Shown here in pieces: positions 50,835 through 62,709 of a stretch of 64,000 nt of DNA. The translations under genes and the position numbers were made by a program. Numbering within the stretch: the first letter of the stretch is position 1; every line of letters starts with the position of its first letter. Source of the stretch: Pneumocystis sp. 'macacae'. Its lineage: Eukaryota > Ascomycota > Pneumocystomycetes > Pneumocystales > Pneumocystaceae. The notes under the pieces were generated by a model, which saw only the letters and a list, made by a program, of their open reading frames with translations, was not told where the DNA came from and searched no databases. The stretch spans positions 62,001-126,000 of the forward strand of contig CM030722.1 of assembly GCA_018127085.1 (NCBI GenBank). The letters are read 5' to 3'.

Positions 50835-53399
50835 GAAGTTTAAGATTAATATGTCGGATTGTGCTTAAATAATTTATGGTTTTTAAATATTATTTGAAAT
50901 ATGTTTTGTATATTTTTTTGTTTAAAATATGATATTATAAAATATTTTTTTTAATTTCTAAATATAAATTTATTATTATGAATATAATTTTAGAAAATAA
51001 GATTTCAATATTTTTTTTAGAAAAAAGTAAACACAATTATTTTTTTATTCTATGTTAATTGTAAATAATTTTCCAAATTAATGTTCATAAATTATATTTT
51101 ATTAAATTACTTTACAGTAAATTAAAATTTTTTAAACTTCAAATATTTTGTAGTGGATTGTATGTATTTATATATTTTTGGAACAAAAATTGTATGACTA
51201 AAGAGCAAAATTAACTTTTAGTTTTTTAGTAACAAACTTTCATAATGATTTGTAAAATATTAAAATAAAAAAATGTATATGGAAAAAAAAATGTTTCTAA
51301 TATAATCATGATAAGTATTTTTGAAATATAAGTAAACAATATTGAATATTTTTTTTATGTATATAGTGTTATCAAAAATTGTTTTTTTTTTTTAATATAA
51401 TTGAAATATTATAATGAAGATATTTAAAAATAATAAAATTTTGTATATTCTAATAGCTATATTCTAATAGCTTTTTTGTAGTTGTAGATAAAAAGTGTTA
51501 TTTTTAATAATCAGATATCGAATTTATTAGAGTTTATTTTATATGTAATATTACAAAATATTAAAAATTTAATTACTAAAAAAAATTTAATAATTTTGTA
51601 AAAATAACAAATATCACAATTTCTTAATACAAAGAAATTGAATTATAAATTTAAATGACACTAATTTAAAAATGATAAAAAATAATATATCAAAACTTCA
51701 TAATACAAATACTCAGCAATAAATATTGAAAATGACACTAAGAATGGACAAAAGATAGTTTAATTCAGAAATTTTGCCATACATTCTTATTCATAATAAA
51801 TAATAATATAGATGACAATTAGTTTGAAGGTAGTGTTGAATTCGAACTACATATTTAATATTATTTGAATAAATCATATACGAATAAAAATTTTCTAAAT
51901 ATAATAATCAAATTATTTTTCTATATACTATAAATGCTTATAAACATTTCTAAATCTATAATGACCATACCTTAACTGTCATATCTGATAATATAAACGT
52001 GACTTAATTTAATTTATTAATGTTTCAAACATATCTCAATATTGTTATTATTTATCAATTCTTTAAGATTAATTTTGCATAAATCATGCTTGTACAACTT
52101 ATAAAATTTGCAAAATATCACCCTAAATTAAATATTCTACATAGAAACAGTTTTCAATATATTTTTTACAATGATTAGTTTTTAAAAAATTAATAATATA
52201 AATATTTCGCTTTTGCTTTTCCATTATTTGTTTAATGCATATCATTTCACTAGATCCATGAATATCTGTGAATAATCACGTGATCTAACTCTGATATAAT
52301 CTAAATGCTAAAAGAAACACAAATTACCAGACATTTCCTATGATCATTATGCTTATAATCAAGAACTAATTTTTTAAAAGATTTTCAGCTTTTTCATTTT
52401 ATGATTCAACAAAAATGATAATCGTACTATTATAATGAAAATAAACAAGCGTACAAATTATGCAATATATATGTACGTTAAATCTAGAATACTTCCATCA
52501 ATTTAAGCCTATTTAATATATATATATCTGAATTTTTATATAGTATAATAAGACTGTGCATAGAATAGTTATTCATTATAAACAAAAATAGCATTGCATA
52601 TGTATTATAAAGACGCATTTCTTTACTTAACCTTCTACATCATTAATCCTCCTTTTTCTTCGAAATCTCTCGTTTTATACGCACATTATATACATCTTTT
52701 ATATTCCTCAGTTTAATGCTATTTTCTATGTTTATTATACTAAAATACTATGCACATATGCCATATAGACTTTTTATGACTCTTTTAATGACATAAGTTG
52801 TGTTTCTAAAACTTTCGAGGCTTTCTTGTCTATTTTACTGTTTTTTTTCAATTTCTAAAATCACCATTTGAACAAAAAATTCAAATAAATTCAAATTTTA
52901 CAATATTACTTTCCACTCCTAGTATACACTTTTCCCCATAATTCACCTGAATTGAATACTCATTTATATATTTAAATACAAATAATTCTTCATATACTGT
53001 TTATCTAAAGGAAAACATTAAAAATTTACTGATAGACACTGTTGTCTAAGCAACTAAAATCGAAGAAACAGGATAGTTATGAAGTAGTAGTGCATATATA
53101 TTGCATATATATTGTACACAAATAGACCAATTATTCTTCTTTAAACTATGTTTATTATGAGATGCAAATTCTAATGCAGTTGTTAACACAACAGTTTTTA
53201 AAGTTTTCTGTAGATGAGAATTTTAGGGAAAAATATAGAAAAAAAGCAAATTAATATTAATGAAATATTTTTGTATATACCTTGAATACTTAATAATAAA
53301 ATTTTAATCTTTTATTTGAAGAAATCTTTTTTTGGTGATTCGTTTTAGTGTCTTCCCCATCGACTCCATCTCACCCAACCGTTAAAAAATGGAGGGTCT
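50835..53399. other. 2.5-kb AT-rich gene-free block
   Basis: The longest gap in the window. No open frame with protein character on either strand, no tRNA-like cloverleaf that I could recognise, and no tandem unit. The first 1.8 kb is nearly pure A/T. From about 52.2 kb GC rises slightly, with a CACGTG-like half (AATCACGTGATC, 52274-52285) and pyrimidine-rich tracts. The last 100 bp have a GGAGGG-rich patch just before the UFD4 start. An unannotated non-coding RNA or an exon too short to see cannot be excluded. Confidence 0.5.
53041..53054. promoter_or_regulatory. X-box-like element upstream of UFD4
   Basis: GTTGTC-TA-AGCAAC resembles an RFX X-box with one weaker half-site, 346 bp before the UFD4 start. 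A single degenerate site in AT-rich DNA could be chance. Confidence 0.35.
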
Positions 53400-56300
53400 A
53401 TGTTGATGGGGATTTTCTTAAGAAAAAAGGAGGGTAAAGTGAGCGAAAAGGCGTGGAATTCTAAATATTTAAAGAAAGAATTGCATAGGTTTGCATAGAC
53501 ACTGTTTTTTTTTTGTATTTTTTTACGATAAGTTTCAGAAATAAAGGAATTGATAAGCGGGTTGAAGGATCTACTAAGGCGAATTGTGAAGAATCAGTGG
53601 CTTATACGAGTGATTTTCTAATTGGAAAGACGAAACGTAGATTGTATTCTGCAGAGGGCGTTGCTTCGTTGTGTAAAAAACGTGCAAAAGGGTCGTTATT
53701 AGACAACGTTGAAGAAAGCGAAGTTGTATGGATTATGGAAGAGGAAGAGGGTGCAAAAGAGTCAGGGTGGAAATTTGTGCTATTTTTCTGGATTTTTAAT
53801 AATTTTTGTTTTAGGCAGAGAAAATCGTCACATGAATCTATACCAGAAAGTTCAAGAAAAATACATGTTAAAATGAAAGGAGGATCATCTGGTTTCTATT
53901 TTTGAAATAGTATTTTATTTTTTTGTTAATGTTTTTAGACGATTTTTCTGCTTATATTGATAATTCGCATATTGACCAAAGGCTGACGCAAAAAAACTTA
54001 GTAAGGCATACAAGTAGTGATAATACTCCAGAAACGTATGCAGAGGTTGTAGATAAAAAATCTGGACGCAGAAGTCATTCCTTGTTTTCTGAAAATATTG
54101 ATCATGACAATCATCATAAATCATCTACAGTAGAACATGTATATAATGAAGAGTTTGATGAGATAGATGAGCATTATGAGGATGAATACTATAACGAAAG
54201 TGATAATCATTATGCTCACACGTTTGGAGAGGAAGCATTGGATCTTTTTGACTATGGAAGTCTTCCTGATTCATTACACAGTGCCTTAACGGGTGTATTT
54301 TCAGGAGTTGCATCACGGTTTAAGAGTATTCTTAATAGTTTAAGACAAAAAGATGATCCCTCTACTCAGCTTATTGCACTTCAAGGATTATCTGAGTTAT
54401 TGATTGTGTCTACAGAAGATGTTCTTAATAGTTATTTTTCCCCTGATTTGTTTATAAAAGAGCTTCTTTCTATTATGCAGACGGGTGCATCTGGATTTTC
54501 AGATCAAAATCCAGAAATTGTGCTTCTTGCTTGTCGATGTCTTACAAATTTAATGGAAGCATTACCTTCTTCAATTTCTAACGTTGTTTATGGTGGGGCA
54601 ATTCCTATATTATGTCAAAGATTGTTAGAAATACAGTATATTGATCTTGCTGAGCAAGCTCTTAGTGTAATTGTGTCCTTTTTATTTTGTTTTTGCTCTT
54701 ATCTTTTTAGACTCTTGAAAAAATTTCAACTGAACATCCAACAGCTATAGTAAGAGATGGTGGGCTAACAGCATGTCTTACTTATTTTGATTTTTTCTCT
54801 ACAAATTTGCAAAGGACTGCTATTATTACTGCTGCAAATTGTTGCAAAAATATTCCTTCTGATTGTTTTGCTATAGCACGTGATGTTATCTCTATGTTGC
54901 AAAATATTATTAGAAACAATGATAGAAAAGTGTTAGAGCAGGCATGTCTGTGTGTTACACGTATAGTAGAGAGTTTTCGACATTACCCTGATAAACTTGA
55001 GCAATTATTGTCTAATGATATTTTACAAATAATTATGTCAGTCTTGTCAAATACATCTACTAATGCAATTTCTTTATCTACTTATACTCAGTTTTTGCAT
55101 GTCTTAGCAATTGCATCTAAATCATCACCTAATCTTTCTATTGCTATACTTAAACTTAAAGTAGTTGAAACCATTTATTATATTCTTATTGGGAAATTTC
55201 CAAATGATGTCGATTCGTCTGAAGAAAATATTACAAATACTTTATATATTCTTATTCATCGACCTAGGGAACATATATATGAAACGTTAAATCTAATGTG
55301 TGAACTTTTACCTAATCTTCCTAGAGATGGTATTTTAAATTGTTATTGCTCCTATTTTTGTTAAATTTGGTTTTAATAGATGATATATTTAATGTTTGTG
55401 TTGGCGAGAATTTTCAATTGCAAATTTCACCATCAAAATTAGCAAAATATAAAATGTTAGATGAACGACGTTTACGGCTTTTGGAAAATTGCCAAGAGGA
55501 AATGAAGCATTTTTCTAGAGTTCTTACACCTATTCTTGTTGATATTTATCATAGTGCAATAAATATCAATGTTCGTCAGAAAGTTATGATTATACTTTTG
55601 AAAATTGTTATTAATCTAAAAGAGGATGTTCTATGCGAATCTATCAAAGTAATTTCATGGTATATATATATTTATGTTGACGTGAAATTAGCATTCTCAA
55701 TTTTCTTTTTTTTTAGCAACTGTTCTCTCTCAACACGAATATCCTTCTCTTATTTTAGGAGCATTGCAATTGTCTGAACTTTTATTACGACGTCTTTCTA
55801 AAATATATCTTGAGATGTTTGTTCGGGAAGGAATTATACAGTCCATATATGAAATTTCTGATTTTCATCTTGATAATATTAATTTGGTTGGTTTTGTTTA
55901 TTTTTTCTTTTTTTAACAATTAAATAGAAGCATATTAATTCTAATAAAACATTTTCGTTTCATACGTCATCAGTTTTTAGTAAAATGTCTATTTCTGATT
56001 TTTTTATGGTTTTAGTAAAAAGGGCAAAATCATTTATTTCTATCTATGAAAAATGTGAAGATAGGTTGCTTATATGCGAGGAAGCTTCTGAAGTTATGTC
56101 TAAATTGGTATTTCTTGCTAAAAGAATTAAAAATCATATAAAAATTCGAAGTACTTATAGGAAATTATCAAGATATTTTATTTCTAATAACTCCACTATT
56201 ACGAGCTATGAAATTTTGCGTTCTGGACTTCTTACGTCTCTTCTTGAATCATTAAGTGATTCTAACAGTAAGTTTTTTAGGTTATATTAAAGTATTGATT

Positions 56301-59300
56301 TGTTTATTAGTTGAAGTTAAACAGTCTGCTCGAAAAGCATTCCTCAGAAGTTTTTTAACTAGCACTCACAGTACAAACTTGAATTCTGAAAGCGTTTCTG
56401 ATTCTCCTTTCTTTGTTCTAATACAAAAACTTCATGAATCTCTTAGTCGTAATGAAGATTTTGAAGTAGTAACTGTTCATGGTGGTTCTCATGAAGGTAA
56501 TTATGATATTATGATTTTTAAATAATTATTAAGACTTATAGATTTTCGAAAACATCCTTCGGCTATGCTTTCGAAACAATTGAGACTAAAACTTACTGCT
56601 GAAGAGGGTTCTAATGTGCCCAGGGCTTATAAAAATTTTATCGTATCGATTTATTCTGTTGCAACATTTAGAACTCTTGATGAATATTTGCGTCCACGAT
56701 TAATATCGTCTCAACGATCCAGTGTTTCACGGTCTAATAATTCTAAAACATCAACTACTCCAGTAACATCTAATGTTGCAACTGCTAGTACATCAAGTCA
56801 AATTCCATTAAATAAAGATAAAAAAATGCATAGAATTAAAGGAAAATCATTTGTCATAGAAAAACGAAAATGCAGCACAAGAGCAAATTTGTCAGAACAG
56901 ACAAAATCTGATTTGCAAACACATAAAATTAAAAGTTCTAAGAGTGATATCTCTGATGATGAAATGCTTGAATATGCAAATGATTATTCTGGATCTGATT
57001 CTGCTGATGCTTCTCAATTATTTCAAGTATTTTTTTCTATTGGATTTTAGTTTTTTAATAGTTCTAGATTATAGATGAACTTAAAAATGAAAAATCACCG
57101 CCATCTAATAATGATTCACAAGTAGATATAGAGTCTTTTAATGATAGTAAAGCGAATGTGAAAGTAAAAAGTAAGAATCAGGGAGAAATTCAATTGGAAA
57201 AGAATGACTTAAAATCATTTACTTCTAGTGATAAAAAACTAAGTTATTCTTCTGCTTTGCAAATGAAAGGGGATTGGAATATTATATTTGAAATGGATGG
57301 GAAACCAATTAATCCTGATTCAACGATTTATTCTGCCATTCATCGCTATAATATACAGAATGGTCGTGGATCATCTGATATATGGTCTTTCATATACCCA
57401 ATAAAATTTAAAAAAGTTTTAAAATCAGAAAATCATCAAACTTATGAAGGTAAACATTTCATTTGTATTATATTAGTGTTGAAAATCTTTAGAGGAATCT
57501 GTAAAAAATATAAATATTGAATTTGAAACACATGACTTTTCTTCATATAATGCGAATACTATTCTTATACTCAAACTTTTGCGTGTGTTGCATTTTTTGA
57601 ATGCTAATATTCGAAATATTTTAGATTTTAATGAGCTTTCTAATTTTATAAATATGACATTATCATCTAGTGACTTTGTTAATCCAAAGCTTACTGCAAA
57701 AATAAATCGTCAACTAGAGGAGCCTTTGATTGTTACTAGGTATTTAGTTTTTGATTATAATTATATAATTCTGATTATTTTAGTTTGTGCTTTCCTCCAT
57801 GGGTTCAGGAATTTCCTCGTTTATTTTTATTCTTATTTCCATTTGAAACTAGGTATCTTTTTTTACAGTCAACTTTTTTTGGATATTTAAGATCAATTGC
57901 CAGATGGCAAAATACTAATGGAAGAGATGAGTCTCATCAAAATTCAAGAGATGATTCTAGATTGGTTTTTGGAAGATTGCAACGTCAAAAAATTAGGATA
58001 TCTCGTGATCATATTATGGAATCTACTATAAAAATAATGGATCTATATGGGACTTCTTCATTTTTGTTAGAAATTGAGTATTTTGATGAAGTTGGAACTG
58101 GTCTAGGTCCTACTTTGGAATTTTACTCTATTGCATCTTATGAGTTTACACGAAAATCTCTTGGTCTTTGGAGAAATGTTGATAATTTATCTGGAAACGA
58201 TTTTGTGTTCTCTCCTAATGGACTTTTTCCTATGCCGCTAAATTCTGATTTTAAAGATTTCGATATTGAAAAGTAATATTTAAATAATCTTAAATGTAAT
58301 TGATGTTTATAGAAAAAAAATTGATCTTTTCAAAGTTATGGGAAAGTTTATTGCAAGGTCCATATTAGATTCTAGAATTGTAGATATTTCAATTAATCCC
58401 ATGTTTTTTCGAATTGCATTGGGTGTTGACGATGTTAAATTATCTATTGAGTCTATTTCAGAAATAGATGAAAATTTAGCAAAGTCGTTACGTTTTTTGA
58501 TGCAGTTCGAAACTGCAAAAAGAAAAATATTAAATAAAAACATTTGTGAAAACGAAAAGGAACAGCTTTTAAAAGATGTTAAGGTGCAGGATATGTCTAT
58601 TGAAGAATTTTCATTAAATTTTACGCTTCCTGGATTCCCAGATATCCATTTAGTAAACAACGGTGACGATAAAACAGTAACTATTCATAATATTGGTGAA
58701 TATATTAATCTTATAATTGATTTTACGATTGGTAAAGGAGTGAGAGAGCAAATAAATGCATTTCGTGATGGGTTTTCTTCTGTGCTCCCTTACTCTTCAC
58801 TTACTTTATTTACTCCGGAAGAGCTTTCAATGCTTTTTGGTCAGGGCAAAGAAGATTGGTCTATCGAAAGTAATATATTTCATAATTTATTAAAATTTGT
58901 TAATTTTTTTAGCACTTACTGACTCAATAAAAGCTGACCATGGATATAATATGGATAGCAGATCAATTCAAAATTTTATTGATATATTATCTAATATGAA
59001 TACTGTGGAACGTCGTCAGTTTTTGCAATTTATTACAGGAAGTCCTAAATTGCCTATTGGAGGTTTGTAGTAAAAACAATATTAAAGAGCTAAAATCAAT
59101 AATGTTTAGGTTTTAAAAGTTTAAATCCACCTCTTACTGTTGTATGTAAAACGCATGAGCCACCACTTACGCCTAATGATTATTTACCGAGCGTAATGGC
59201 TTGTGTAAATTATCTCAAGCTGCCAGATTATACAACAAAAAAGATTATGAAATCAAAACTTTTTCTAGCAATCAAAGAGGGGCAAGGTTCTTTCCATTTA

Positions 59301-59306
59301 TCATAA
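53400..59306 (+). CDS. UFD4: Ufd4/TRIP12-type HECT E3 ubiquitin ligase, many exons
   Basis: About 1,600 residues. Exon 1 begins [20 protein letters not shown] and joins exon 2 in frame ([11 protein letters not shown]). The armadillo-like region typical of TRIP12/Ufd4 follows: [80 protein letters not shown]. The middle is Ser/Lys-rich. The HECT domain starts near [20 protein letters not shown] and [20 protein letters not shown], and includes [20 protein letters not shown] and [17 protein letters not shown] sequence ([15 protein letters not shown]). The catalytic Cys is in [20 protein letters not shown], and the end is [16 protein letters not shown]. Ufd4 acts in the ubiquitin-fusion degradation pathway. 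About 20 short introns; not every one was fixed. Confidence 0.93.
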
Positions 59307-59884
59307 TGCTCAGCATGTATAAAATTGTCATTATCTATTTTTTATTAATGAAGTCTATTAATATAATATTTAAGGATTTTTTCATACTTGAATAGTAATT
59401 TCTGTTTAAAAATATTTTTTGAATTCGAGAATGATTAAATTTATTTTAAAGGCATTCATTCAATTAAATATTTGAGTTTTATGAATAGCTAAATTAAGTC
59501 TTATTTGATATGTATCTAGCACATGATTGTTTATGTGTTAATTCATTTCACTTTTATATAACATTCATATTGTTCGAAAATTTTTTAGATTAGATTGTAT
59601 TTATAAATATCTGTTTAATATAAATATATATTTTTTTTGTGTAACTGTTATTTAGATTAAAAAAGATATTTATGTATAATATTTTTCGATATTGTTTAAC
59701 TTTTTATAATTTATGATTTCGAATTTTTAAAATTTCTATAGATAAAATGCATGGAATATATACAATTTAACAAATGATTTGTTGAATAACTCATTTTTAT
59801 AAATGGTTTATGTTTTTTCTCTATAAAATGTTAAAAAATATTTTAAGAGATGTACTTTTCTATAATTCTTCAAAAACACATGAA
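59307..59884. other. converging AT-rich spacer
   Basis: About 580 bp between the stops of UFD4 and the JTB-like gene. AT-rich with poly-T runs; nothing else is supported. Confidence 0.5.
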
Positions 59885-60415
59885 TTATTCCTGTGAAAAA
59901 CTCCGCCTCCATATAATAATAAATATAGATAAAATACTTGTTAATACAAGAAATGCCTTAATAGATCAATTGCTATTATTTACTTTTGGAAAATATCTTA
60001 CTTGCACTATAAAAAAATGTACAGTTCTATATGTTGTTGATGGACTACATGCGACCCATGAAGGAAGAACAGATATATCCGATATATTTTCTGGCATTTT
60101 TTCATATGTACAATGTATATTTAAGCGATACCGAGGCTCTTTATCACATGGTGATGTCTGTTATTTATTAGGCCTTTTTTGGCACAAAAAACATACTGTT
60201 ACTAAATCTGGGCATTTACTGCATTCTCCTATTACATAACAGCTTATTTGTGCTTTATTCTTCAGAAAAAATGGTTTTTCAATATCAAAAACATCTTTTT
60301 CAGTGGGAACAAAAGGTACTTTGATTTGAGGTCTTGTATGATGAAAAAATAACGTGAAAATAAGAATAATTAAAACACTTATTGCAGATTTAATAATAAG
60401 GTTTTTTGTTGTCAT
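59885..60415 (-). CDS. JTB-like ER/Golgi membrane protein, 3 exons
   Basis: Exons 60415-60197, 60157-60002 and 59956-59885 give about 148 residues. An N-terminal signal-anchor (SAISVLIILIFTLFFHH) is followed by a Cys-rich luminal domain and a C-terminal membrane helix (AFLVLTSILSIFIIIWRRSF). The luminal part CYVIGECSKCPDLVTTSPCD, then RYRLNIHC and WVACSPSTTYRTVHFFIVQ, follows the Cys spacing of human JTB (ECSPC...TPEC...GY.E.I.C...C...F). JTB function is poorly known. An opposite-strand open frame of 129 residues overlaps it, but the minus gene has two canonical introns (39 and 45 nt) and coherent domains, so it is preferred. Confidence 0.68.
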
Positions 60416-60565
60416 AATTGGTGTTTTTTTTGTACTTTACTAGTATTAATTTATATTTAATGAAAGACGTGAAGAAATAACGTATGAACAGCGTATGATC
60501 AACGTACAAGTCAAAAAAATAAATAGAAATTACTGGTAACTGTTTGCAAAAAGGTTATTTAAATT

Positions 60566-62535
60566 ATGTTTTGTAGATTTTCTTCGATATTTTTTTATAT
60601 TTTTCTTTTTTTTAGCACAAAAATTTGTGCATTAAAGGAACCAAATCCATTTTATCAAGAACATTTATTTTTAAAACCTTTTCCTTTTAATCATTTGCTT
60701 GCATCGTTTAGATTTAATACTTCTTCTAGCTGTGAAAAGATGTCTTTATTTGATGATACTCAGTCTACAGTTTCTGGTGCTTCTTTGCTGCATTTTAAAC
60801 TCCCACGGTCACTCAGATATATTATGGAGGAATCGTATACATATGAGTTTCAGCTTCGGATGACGCGTGGAAAATGGAATTATTATCACTGGGGAATGCC
60901 TCCTGATGATGGCGAAGTGTCAGGAGGTAGTGGAATTGAGCTTTGGGCATATATTGAAGGTGATACAATGAAAGAGTATTATTGGTGTATAATTCTGTAG
61001 GTGTTAATGGGTTATTAGAGTTGAAGAACGATGGCACGTGCTTACGAATGCCCTTTCTGGACTCTTTTGTGCTTCTATCAATCTTATGGATACTACAAAA
61101 ACAATTATACCTATTTTAAGTTTTGTTAAAAATAAGAACTATATAAAGTCGAATTGGCCAAATACAAAGGGATATTTTTTGTATGGATCTTTACCTCAGG
61201 AAACGGTCTGTACTGAGAATTTAACTCCTTTTTTAAAATTGCTGCCATGCAAAGGTCGTTCAGGGATTTCTACACTATTGGATAGTTATAGACTCTTTGA
61301 TGCACAATGGTATTCTATGTTTTTGGATGTTACCCATGTTTGCAATAAAAATAATAATAAATTATCAAGACTTATACAGGGTGTTGATTTGGTTTTGAAT
61401 ATTGATCGTGCAAGCCGTAGAGACGGTAAAAAATACTTTAATTGTTATGTTTGATTGATTATTAGTAAAGAATCCCCTATTCCCATACCAGTATCACTTG
61501 ACGATTTAGTATGTGATAACAAACGATCTTATATAAAAGATAATGCATGTTTTCCTTTAGATGATTTTTCAAATATGGAATGGTCTTTATCAAAGGTGTT
61601 TGGACGGCCAATTTCAGGGTCATGTTATTTAGATTTTTTGCCTGTTGAAGCTATTACAGTTTCTCATTCTGATGAAAAGATGATATTTCCTAAACCTGAT
61701 GTTGTTTTGGTTGAGAAAAATGCGATTCTTTCAAAATATGTTATATCATGTAAATTTTATTTTAACATTTCTCATTTATTAATTACTTAAAGCATCCGAT
61801 TTTGATATAAAAATGAAATCATATCCATCAGATACCTTCATACAAGTTACAGATGTACCTCTTTTTGTAGAACGCACTGCAACACGGAAAAATCAAATAA
61901 GTGTTATTCTCTCAAATCCTCAATCAACAGACTTTTATGTTGTATATTTAGAAACACTTCCTTGGTTTATGAAACCATTTATTCATACATTAACTGCGCA
62001 TCTTTTATTTTCTAATACAAAACACCCATTAGATTTTGAAAATATATATTTCCGACCATCTATTGACAGAAAACGCGGTTCATATTTTGAAGTACATATA
62101 CGTATTCCTAAAAATTCTTCTGTTGAAATAGTATGGGAATTTGAAAAGATGCTTCTAAGATATGCAGAATATCCTCCTGATCCAAATAGAGGATTTAATA
62201 TTGCGTAAGCATATGGTTTTATTAAAAAGGCTTATTGCTGATTTTTTAATAGACCATCTATTTTTACAGTTTTTCCTACTGAATTAGTTGAACATGTTGA
62301 ACCTATTGCAGTAATTCGAACAACTAGTCTTTTATTAACATTTCCTACACCCGATTTTAGTATGCCTTATAATGTAATTGTTTTAACAAGCACTGTGATT
62401 GCAATGCTGTTTGGTGGTATTTTTAATTTACTAACTAGAAAATTTGTTTCTCTTGAAGAAGCTGAAAAAACTGGGCATAAATTGTTGAAATTACGTATTT
62501 TAACAATTAAAATCAAGAATATGTTTAGAAAATAA
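60566..62535 (+). CDS. GPI16: Gpi16/PIG-T subunit of GPI transamidase, about 6 exons
   Basis: An N-terminal signal sequence (FSSIFFYIFLFFSTKICA) is followed by EHLFLKPFPFNHLLASFRFN and HFKLPRSLRYIMEESYTYEF. The family-typical RWHVLTNALSGLFCASINLM, then YGSLPQETVCTENLTPFLKL-LPCKGRSGISTLLDS, and FGRPISGSCYLD. Near the end are LRYAEYPPDPNRGFNIA and a single membrane helix (YNVIVLTSTVIAMLFGGIFN), then a short Lys-rich cytosolic tail. Gpi16/PIG-T is disulfide-linked to the catalytic Gpi8 (via the conserved Cys in ENLTPFLKLLPC) and attaches GPI anchors in the ER. Introns interrupt it about every 400 nt. Confidence 0.93.
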
Positions 62536-62709
62536 TGTGTATAAAAAATAAATTTAAAATCAAATCTGTTAAGGCTTTCATAAATAAATTAGAATTATTA
62601 TATATAATACCCAATATATATTGTTTAAATTAGACTCATTATTATACAATGTTGTATATGAAAATGTATTTACAGGAAAAACATGATATCATTTTTGAAT
62701 AAATATTAT

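Noticed and set aside
59850..60239. 129-codon plus-strand frame
   Set aside because: Antisense to the JTB-like gene, no family features; the minus-strand model has conserved Cys spacing and two canonical introns.
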